Positions 58,101-64,000 of a stretch of 64,000 bases of DNA are shown here, piece after piece. The stretch comes from Nitrospira sp. Its GTDB lineage: Bacteria > Nitrospirota > Nitrospiria > Nitrospirales > Nitrospiraceae. Positions within the stretch are counted from its first letter, which is position 1. Every line of letters begins with the position of its first letter. Location of the stretch: positions 496,001-560,000 of the forward strand of contig JACOEK010000004.1 in assembly GCA_024998595.1 (NCBI GenBank), in the 5' to 3' direction. Both the position numbers and the translations under genes were made by a program. The notes under the pieces are model-generated. The model ran no database searches, had not been told where the DNA came from, and saw only the letters and a program-made list of their open reading frames with translations.

Positions 58101-59027
58101 TCACACCAGCCGAATCAATATCACGCCGGCGACGAGCAACAGCACGCCGCCGATGCGCAATGGAGTCGGCGAACGTTGAGGCAGGCCGAGCAGGCCGTAC
58201 CGATCCACCAGCACGGAGATCAACTGTTGTCCGGTGATGGTGAGGCCGACCGTGACTGCCGTGCCGATGACCGGCATGGCCACGAAGACGATCAACACGT
58301 AGTAGGCGCCAAGGACGCCTCCCAGCCAACCCCACCAGGGCATTTGCGAGAGACGTAGCTTTCCCGACGGGAAGGCTGATGCCATGAACACGGCCGCACA
58401 GAGCACGGCCAGTATCATGCTCGCGGTCGCCACAGAGAAACTGATCATCCCGACGGCCAATGGCGCCTGCAAATCGTTGCGCAAGAGTCCGTTGACTGCG
58501 CCCTGGACGGGAAGGAGGGCGCCGGCCAGGAGACCCAACAGGAGCGAGCCCAATTGTGTGGAGAGCTGCCGGATATGGCCAGCGCCCTGGCCGAGCACGA
58601 TGCAGGCTGCCCCTGTCACCACGCTGACTGCTCCCAACAGCATCGTTCCGGTCAGCGGCTTTGCCGTGATGCCGAGCAGGCCATGGACATCGAGGACCAA
58701 CGATGCGGTCATTTGCCCGGCGATGACGAGCCCCATGGTGGCCACCGCTCCCAGGCGCGGCAACAACAGAATGCCGGAAAGGACGTAACAGGCGCTGGCC
58801 AGCCCTCCCAGGGCATGCCACCAAGGCACGTCGGGCAATCGCCCGACGGCGCCCAGGGTGCCGCTGAGTCCGGTGACGAGGAGGAGGATGAGTGAGCCGA
58901 CTCCAAGCTGGGCCGTGGTGGCCAGAAGGGGAGAGCCGAACGATTTGCTCAGTTGCGCGTTCGCGCCGGCTTGCACCGGCAATCCCGCGCCTGCGAGTAA
59001 CACCAACGGTATCAGGAACTGTTCCAT
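58101..59027 (-). CDS. DMT-family permease of the YdcZ (DUF606) type
   Basis: This 308-residue protein has about ten hydrophobic helices in two homologous halves. Each half has a GAxLPxQxGxN motif near its start (GAGLPVQAGANAQL and GALLPVQGAVNGLL) and an internal GxGxxG-like WWxxLGG (WWHALGG, WWGWLGG). This is the tandem DUF606/YdcZ layout of the drug/metabolite transporter superfamily. GTGGAGGAAAAGA precedes ATG 59027; the frame is open further upstream without support. Substrate unknown. It is convergent with hflX. Confidence 0.88.
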   Translation of the reverse strand: MEQFLIPLVLLAGAGLPVQAGANAQLSKSFGSPLLATTAQLGVGSLILLLVTGLSGTLGAVGRLPDVPWWHALGGLASACYVLSGILLLPRLGAVATMGLVIAGQMTASLVLDVHGLLGITAKPLTGTMLLGAVSVVTGAACIVLGQGAGHIRQLSTQLGSLLLGLLAGALLPVQGAVNGLLRNDLQAPLAVGMISFSVATASMILAVLCAAVFMASAFPSGKLRLSQMPWWGWLGGVLGAYYVLIVFVAMPVIGTAVTVGLTITGQQLISVLVDRYGLLGLPQRSPTPLRIGGVLLLVAGVILIRLV

Positions 59028-59266
59028 TCTTTTCCTCCACGTGGTCCGTTCCGACGGCTGGTTGCGAAGAATGTTCCCACAGGCCTTTGTGGGAACGATC
59101 GCTAGAGTCAGCAAGGATCGTTCCGTCGCGTTTCGGCGGAGGAAGAAATGCGAAGTCGAAGAGATGTCAGCGAATGTTCGGTGGAAGCTATCGAAGAATG
59201 GGCGGGGAATCGTCGGAAGTGCCGCGCGCTCTGCCCAAATACAGGCACTGTGCCCATGGGAAGGCT

Positions 59267-60895
59267 CTAGGGTGGACGGGAGATGTTGAGTTTGCGCATC
59301 TTCCCTTGCAACGTGGTCCGCTTCATTCCCAGCTTGGTGGCGGCCCCGTCCGGTCCTCCGACGATCCAATTGGTTTGTTGGAGGGCGTGGGAGATCAGGG
59401 CGCGTTCCGCATCCTCCAGAGGAAGGATCGGATCGGATGGCACCTTCGCGGCGCGCTGCAACTCATCGATGGGAATCTGCAGCGTCTTTCCCTGGGTGAG
59501 GATGACGGCGCGCTCGATGACGTTTTCGAGCTCCCGAATGTTTCCCGGCCAGTGGTAGCGCGAGAGTGCGCGCTGGGCCTCCGCCGGAATATCCTCGATC
59601 TGCTTGTGCAGGGTGCGGGAAAACTTGGCCACAAAGTGACGAACCAGGAGCGGAATGTCCTCGGTGCGGTCGCGCAGGGGAGGCGTGGAGATGGGAAACA
59701 CATTGAGGCGATAGTACAAGTCGCTCCGGAACTCCTTCGCTTCCACCTGTTGGGCCAGGGAGCGGTTGGTGGCCGCGATCAGCCGGATATCCGTGCGAAT
59801 CGTGCGGGTGCTGCCCAGCCGCTCGAATTCCCGTTCCTGCAACACGCGAAGCAGCTTCGATTGAGATTCCAACGAGAGATCGCCGATCTCGTCCAAGAAG
59901 ATCGTTCCCCCATGGGCTAATTCGAATCGCCCGATCTTGGTGGTGATGGCTCCGGTAAAGGCTCCCTTTTCATGCCCGAATAATTCGCTTTCCAACAGTC
60001 CCGTCGGGATGGCCGCGCAATTCAATTTGACGAAGGTCGCCGTGCGCCGGCGGCTGCGATCGTGGATCGCACGCGCGATCAGCTCCTTGCCGGTCCCGGT
60101 TTCGCCTTGGATCAGCACGGTGGAATCGGTCGGGGCCACCACTTCGATCTGCCGCAGTGTGGCGAGCAGGGAGGGGCTGGTTCCAATCATCTCCCCGAAA
60201 TTGTGATCGGCTTTGATTTCGTCTTCGAGATAGAGTTTTTCTTTCGACAGCTTCTCGTTCAGCTCGGCGATGCGCTGGTATGCCAGGGCGTTGTCGACGG
60301 CAATGGCGATTTGAGTCGCGATCTGCTGGAGCAGCTCGACGTCGTTCTGTCCAAACGCGGTTCTGCGGAGACTGGCGACATTCAGGGTGCCGAGTATCCG
60401 ATTGCGGGACATGAGCGGGACGCAACAGACCGATTGCATGCCTTCGGCGAGCAGACGGCGGGCGATTTCCGCCCGGAACTGTTTCAGGTCATCGGCGTCG
60501 AACAATTCCGGCCGGCGCGATCGGACCGCCCGTCCAGCCGGGCCGGTCTCCACCGGTTCCGTCAGCACCTCTCGAAGCGGGCCTTTGCTGGTTGGGAAAT
60601 CGAGGGCATGCATACGGAGTGTCGTCTGGTCGCGGTCGTAGAGCGCCAGACTGGTATATTCCTGATGGATGATCCGGCCGGTGCAGGACGCGATGGCCGT
60701 CAGCAGTTGCGGCAATTCCAGATTCGCAAGGATCACATTGTTGACATCCAGCAGTAACTGGAGCCGATCGCGATCACGGAGGAGTTGTTCTGGGCGGGAT
60801 ACGTTGTTCACCGGGTCACAAATCTGCTCATCTCGGTGGTACCCTCCACAGCCACAGCCGTTGCTAGAAGCAGAACAATGAGCAGACTGTACCAT
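59267..60895 (-). CDS. Sigma-54-dependent activator with GAF and Fis domains (FhlA/NtrC-like)
   Basis: This 542-residue protein has a GAF sensor domain (about 48-205, ending [33 protein letters not shown]), then an AAA+ domain with P-loop GETGTGKE (264-271), GAFTGA at 311-316 for sigma-54 contact, LDEIGDL Walker B and the R-finger region [20 protein letters not shown]-terminal Fis-type helix-turn-helix follows ([24 protein letters not shown]). No receiver domain is present, so a small molecule bound by GAF is the likely signal. The ATG at 60895 lacks a strong ribosome binding site; GTG 60811 is an alternative. It is the only obvious enhancer-binding protein in the window. Confidence 0.92.
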   Translation of the reverse strand: MVQSAHCSASSNGCGCGGYHRDEQICDPVNNVSRPEQLLRDRDRLQLLLDVNNVILANLELPQLLTAIASCTGRIIHQEYTSLALYDRDQTTLRMHALDFPTSKGPLREVLTEPVETGPAGRAVRSRRPELFDADDLKQFRAEIARRLLAEGMQSVCCVPLMSRNRILGTLNVASLRRTAFGQNDVELLQQIATQIAIAVDNALAYQRIAELNEKLSKEKLYLEDEIKADHNFGEMIGTSPSLLATLRQIEVVAPTDSTVLIQGETGTGKELIARAIHDRSRRRTATFVKLNCAAIPTGLLESELFGHEKGAFTGAITTKIGRFELAHGGTIFLDEIGDLSLESQSKLLRVLQEREFERLGSTRTIRTDIRLIAATNRSLAQQVEAKEFRSDLYYRLNVFPISTPPLRDRTEDIPLLVRHFVAKFSRTLHKQIEDIPAEAQRALSRYHWPGNIRELENVIERAVILTQGKTLQIPIDELQRAAKVPSDPILPLEDAERALISHALQQTNWIVGGPDGAATKLGMKRTTLQGKMRKLNISRPP

Positions 60896-61019
60896 TCTGA
60901 GCGGAATAAGGCAGCAGGGGTAGCATCAGGATGATCGCCATAATATTTCCCCAGCGATCCTGGTAGGATGGGCGAATGAAGGAGAGGCAAATGAGTTGTA
61001 GGCAAGGAGTAGCGATCAC

Positions 61020-61190
61020 ATGAAACGACAGGAACTGGAAGAAAAACTCCCGACCATGACGCGGGAACAGCTCGTCGAGACGGTCAAGACCTGCCTGGAC
61101 ATGATCGAACGGTTGGAAAACGACCTCACGGCCGGGACGCACAAGCTCGAGGAAATGTCGGCGTTGGTGAAAAAATTATCCCACGTGTAA
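61020..61190 (+). CDS. 56-residue coiled-coil micro-protein
   Basis: This short frame (ATG 61020, TAA at 61190) encodes 56 residues, MKRQELEEKLPTMTREQLVE at the start and HKLEEMSALVKKLSHV at the end. It is strongly amphipathic with heptad spacing and predicted to form one or two helices. A good ribosome binding site (GCAAGGAGTAG) lies upstream. Its last 15 nt overlap the 3' end of the convergent DUF1328 gene. I recognise no family. Confidence 0.6.
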   Translation: MKRQELEEKLPTMTREQLVETVKTCLDMIERLENDLTAGTHKLEEMSALVKKLSHV

Positions 61191-61412
61191 GACGATTCTC
61201 GGGACTGTTCGCTTATTCGCTCGACGGCGTTTTCGTCCGACGAAAACGCTGCCCAGGTAAGCCACAAAGAACAGCATGAAGACCACATATGAAAAGGCGG
61301 TCGCGGTACCGGCAAAGCCGGAGAGGCCCACAATGCCCGCGATGAGGGCCAGCCCCAGGAACAGCCAGGACCAGTAAGTGATTGGTCTCTGCATGACAGT
61401 CCTCGTTTCCAT
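61176..61412 (-). CDS. DUF1328 (YtjA-like) small membrane protein
   Basis: This 78-residue protein has two hydrophobic helices, YWSWLFLGLALIAGIVGLSG and AFSYVVFMLFFVAYLGSVFV, around the GFAGTAT turn. That is the pattern of DUF1328/YtjA stress-associated membrane peptides. A basic C-terminus (GRKRRRANKR) follows. GGAGGTCTAT precedes ATG 61412. Shorter (61394, with GAGGACTGTC) and longer (61424) starts are possible. The 3' end overlaps the convergent micro-gene. Confidence 0.82.
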   Translation of the reverse strand: METRTVMQRPITYWSWLFLGLALIAGIVGLSGFAGTATAFSYVVFMLFFVAYLGSVFVGRKRRRANKRTVPRIVLHVG

Positions 61413-61655
61413 ATAGACCTCCATCGGCGTTGGTTCGCTGCTATCGCACGCATCACCATGCCTTCCTGGTCATTATTTTAGCCTGGCCCTATGGGTGCCT
61501 CGACTGGAACAATCCCTAGCCGAGTGACCTACCTTTTCTAAGGGGTGCAACTGCCGTTCTATTCATTCGCCAATCCGAATCCCGATCTGGGAGCAAACTT
61601 CACGTCTTCTCATTCCGCGCATGGAGACAGGGCAGATCTCCATGTATAATCATCC

Positions 61656-62906
61656 ATGTCTCTCACGACGAAGCTGAAGTTCCTTGCTGAAGCTGCTAAG
61701 TATGACGTGTCCTGCGCCAGCGGCGGCTCCCGCCGGTCCGGCTCCAAAGACGGCCTTGGCCATACGGACGGCCACAGCATCTGCCACAGTTTCACGCCTG
61801 ATGGCCGCTGCGTCTCGCTCCTGAAAATTCTGCTCACCAACTACTGCGTCTACGACTGCGTATTTTGCGTCAACCGGGTCTCGAGCGACATTCCGAGGGC
61901 GGCCTTCACCCCGCAGGAAGTGGTGGGCCTCACGCTCGATTTCTACCGGCGCAACTACATCGAGGGTTTGTTCCTGAGCTCCGGTATCTTTCGCTCGCCG
62001 GATGACACGATGGAGCAGCTCGTGGCCGTGGTGCGGACGTTACGTCAGGCGCACCGGTTCGGCGGCTACATTCATCTGAAGGCCATCCCGGGCGCATCGC
62101 AGGGGCTCATCGAGGAGGCGGGACGCTGGGTGGACCGGCTGAGCGCCAACATCGAGCTGCCGACTCAGGCCGACTTGGTGCAGCTCGCCCCCGAGAAACA
62201 GATCACGGTCATCGAAGGCACGATGTCGCAGATTCAAGAAGGCGTGCAGGCGGCGCGCGAGGAGAAATCGTATCGCCGAGCCGCGCCTGCGTTCGCGCCG
62301 GCCGGCCAATCGACGCAGATGGTCATCGGGGCCACGCCGAGCACGGACGCGACGATTCTCGCCACGGCCGCGCATCTCTATCAGAGCTACGGCCTCAGGC
62401 GGGTCTACTACTCCGCCTTCAGTCCCTATCCCCACGCCGATCCGCGCCTGCCGTTGCAGGCGCCGCCGCTCGTGCGTGAGCATCGTCTCTATCAAGCCGA
62501 CTGGCTGACCCGGTTTTATGGGTTCTCGATGGAGGAGCTGACCACCACCGACGATCCGAATCTCTCGTTGGATCTCGACCCGAAACTGGCCTGGGCTCTA
62601 CGACATCGAGATCGCTTTCCCGTGGATGTGAATCGCGCGTCGCGCGAAGTGCTGTTGCGGGTGCCTGGGTTGGGGTACAAGAACGTCGCTAAGATCCTGT
62701 CTATTCGCCGCTACCATCGGGTGACGTTGGATGATCTGCGGAAGTTGCACGTGCCGTTGCGACGGGTGCGTCCGTTCGTGCTCACGCCCGCCCATTCGGA
62801 GCGGTTCTTGCGATTGGACCGCGACGATCTCCCTTCGTTGCTCGTCAAACCGGCGCAGTTGGAACTGTTCTCCGCCTCGCTCGACACCCTCTCCGGGCAA
62901 CTCTGA
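61656..62906 (+). CDS. Radical SAM DNA modification/repair protein with helix-hairpin-helix
   Basis: This 416-residue protein has the radical SAM cluster motif CVYDCVFC (Cys64, Cys68, Cys71), preceded by ILLTNY and followed by segments of the TIM barrel (EGLFLSSGIFRS, GYIHLKAIPGAS). A C-terminal helix-hairpin-helix region (LLRVPGLGYKNVAKILSIRR) suggests DNA binding. It matches the family named putative DNA modification/repair radical SAM protein, which is typically encoded next to a UDG-family partner, as here: the next gene starts 2 nt after the stop. The reaction is unknown. Confidence 0.9.
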   Translation: MSLTTKLKFLAEAAKYDVSCASGGSRRSGSKDGLGHTDGHSICHSFTPDGRCVSLLKILLTNYCVYDCVFCVNRVSSDIPRAAFTPQEVVGLTLDFYRRNYIEGLFLSSGIFRSPDDTMEQLVAVVRTLRQAHRFGGYIHLKAIPGASQGLIEEAGRWVDRLSANIELPTQADLVQLAPEKQITVIEGTMSQIQEGVQAAREEKSYRRAAPAFAPAGQSTQMVIGATPSTDATILATAAHLYQSYGLRRVYYSAFSPYPHADPRLPLQAPPLVREHRLYQADWLTRFYGFSMEELTTTDDPNLSLDLDPKLAWALRHRDRFPVDVNRASREVLLRVPGLGYKNVAKILSIRRYHRVTLDDLRKLHVPLRRVRPFVLTPAHSERFLRLDRDDLPSLLVKPAQLELFSASLDTLSGQL

Positions 62907-62908
62907 CC

Positions 62909-64000
62909 ATGCGCGAGATTCGTTTCACGCCGACGCCTGACGGATGGCTGACAGCGGCTATGGAACAGTTGGGCGACCGCCGTATGCCTTCCGACCTGCT
63001 CTGGACGGAAAACACAGCCGACCAACCGGCGTTGCCAGGCCTCTTTGCCGAGGGACCGGACGAAGGCCTGACAGCGAATCCTCCAGTACGTTCTGCGCCG
63101 GCGGCTTCAGTACCCGGTGAGTTTCGCAAGTTGCTTCGCATGGTGGCCTGCCATCGGGATCGCTCCAAGTGGGCGCTGCTCTATTCCGTCTTGTGGCGAC
63201 TGACGACCAGCCAACCGCGATTGTTGGCGATCGAAGTGGATGGTGAGGTGAGTCGCCTGCTGACGATGCAACGGCAGGTCCAGCGCGACGTCTATCACAT
63301 GAAGGCCTACGTGCGGTTTCGGAAAGTCACGGATGGCCCGGACGACCACTACATCGCCTGGCACCAGCCGGATCATCCCGTGCTGCCGCTCGCGGCTCCT
63401 TTTTTCGTAGAGCGGTTTGCCGCGCTGCGCTGGTCGATCCTGACTCCGGATGCCTCGGCCCATTGGGACGGGGAGACCGTCTCCTTCGGCCCCGGCATGA
63501 CGCAGCGGGAAGCCCCGACCGACGATGCGTTGGAGACGGCCTGGCGGACCTATTACGCCGCGACGTTCAACCCGGCCCGCATTAATCCGACGGCCATGCG
63601 GGCGCAGTTACCTGGACGATTTTGGAAAGGCCTGCCGGAATCTCGCCTGATCGCGCCGCTCACGCAGGCGGTGCGCGCCAGCGTGGGGCACGTAATGGAC
63701 ACCCGTCACCACATGGCCGCCTTGCCGATGGCCGCCTCCTTGCCGGAGCTCGCGCAAGCCGCCACGAGCTGTACAGGTTGCGATCTGCACCTGGCTGCCA
63801 CGCAGACTGTCTTCGGACGCGGCCCGTCCAATGCCCGCATCATGCTCGTGGGGGAGCAGCCTGGCGATCAGGAAGATCTGGCCGGCGAACCGTTCGTGGG
63901 CCCGGCCGGTGAGGTGTTGAATCACGCGTTGGAACAGGCGGGCATCGACCGTTCACAGCTGTATGTGACGAATGCCGTCAAACATTTCCGCTTCGTGTTC
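62909..64000 (+). CDS. DNA-repair fusion protein with UDG-family (UdgX-like) domain, cut by window edge
   Basis: The frame is open from ATG 62909 to the window edge (364 codons). Residues ~1-265 match the 'probable DNA metabolism protein' family that accompanies the radical SAM partner (FRKLLRMVACHRDRSKWALLYSVLWRL, DVYHMKAYVRFRKV, WHQPDHPVLPLAAPFFVERF). From about residue 285 a family 4/UdgX-type uracil-DNA glycosylase domain begins with SCTGCDLH, then MLVGEQPGDQEDLAGEPFVG with GPAGEVLNHALEQAG and TNAVKHFRF. The active-site end lies outside the window. The two units are thus fused in one chain. Confidence 0.9.
   Translation, partial: MREIRFTPTPDGWLTAAMEQLGDRRMPSDLLWTENTADQPALPGLFAEGPDEGLTANPPVRSAPAASVPGEFRKLLRMVACHRDRSKWALLYSVLWRLTTSQPRLLAIEVDGEVSRLLTMQRQVQRDVYHMKAYVRFRKVTDGPDDHYIAWHQPDHPVLPLAAPFFVERFAALRWSILTPDASAHWDGETVSFGPGMTQREAPTDDALETAWRTYYAATFNPARINPTAMRAQLPGRFWKGLPESRLIAPLTQAVRASVGHVMDTRHHMAALPMAASLPELAQAATSCTGCDLHLAATQTVFGRGPSNARIMLVGEQPGDQEDLAGEPFVGPAGEVLNHALEQAGIDRSQLYVTNAVKHFRFVF

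Overview
The window looks like a chromosomal segment of a GC-rich, Gram-negative, chemolithotroph-like bacterium. LPS export and lipid A genes (lptF, lptG, lpxD) give an outer membrane, and there are small c-type cytochromes. The mixture (a late-cobalamin operon, a large Chp/Pil-type chemosensory operon that opens with a periplasmic haem protein, a sigma-54 activator) reminds me of Nitrospira (Nitrospirota). That assignment is inference only: no rRNA or other phylogenetic marker lies in the window. No tRNA, rRNA, CRISPR array or complete insertion sequence was seen.

Layout. (1) 1-10.7 kb, + strand: the end of a BtuB-like TonB receptor, then a tightly coupled operon for the late steps and salvage of adenosylcobalamin (cobB/cbiA, cobA/cobO, a small CWC Cys-rich gene, pduO-type adenosyltransferase, cobU, cobT, cobS, cbiB, cobC/cobD-type decarboxylase, cbiZ, cobQ). 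No corrin-ring methyltransferase genes are present here. (2) 10.9-24.1 kb, + strand: a candidate sigma-54 promoter followed by a ten-gene chemosensory-like operon. It holds a periplasmic haem-c DUF3365 protein, a CheY/PilH-like regulator, CheW, a two-HAMP MCP, a CheA/ChpA hybrid with three Hpt domains, two divergent CheW-like proteins, a receiver with a long coiled coil, and two paralogous proteins with Hpt-like folds that have lost the phosphorylatable histidine. One of those two also carries a degenerate HD-GYP domain. There is no cheR or cheB. (3) 24.4-30.0 kb: a small membrane protein, then a minus-strand envelope cluster lptF-lptG-fabF-acp-lpxD, in which the ACP and LpxD both end in basic Lys/Ala/Pro tails. 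(4) 30.1-44.7 kb: cold-shock protein, TPR protein, a divergent 2-hydroxyacid reductase / GlcD-GlcF fusion pair with a diheme mini-cytochrome, a MoaD/ThiS-like protein, a WYL regulator, an SDF symporter, a secreted beta-propeller, a methyltransferase, a membrane histidine kinase and a secreted protein built from six 12-residue Asn-Pro repeats.

(5) 44.8-55.4 kb: an accessory, probably horizontally acquired defence island. It has a Z1-domain superfamily II ATPase, a very long type III-like adenine methyltransferase, a helicase/PD-(D/E)xK restriction subunit, a PIN-domain nuclease and an Mrr-type endonuclease with a probable PUA/EVE-like reader domain, followed by a small orphan gene and a decayed oxidoreductase fragment. 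(6) 55.9-64.0 kb: DUF1232 protein, HflX GTPase with a strong terminator downstream, YdcZ-like DMT permease, a GAF-AAA-Fis sigma-54 activator, a 56-residue coiled-coil micro-gene, a DUF1328 membrane peptide, and a DNA-repair pair (radical SAM/helix-hairpin-helix protein plus a UDG-family fusion protein cut by the window edge).

The two places most likely to hold undescribed biology are the haem-headed chemosensory operon with pseudo-phosphotransfer outputs, and the Z1/Mod/Res/PIN/Mrr defence island.
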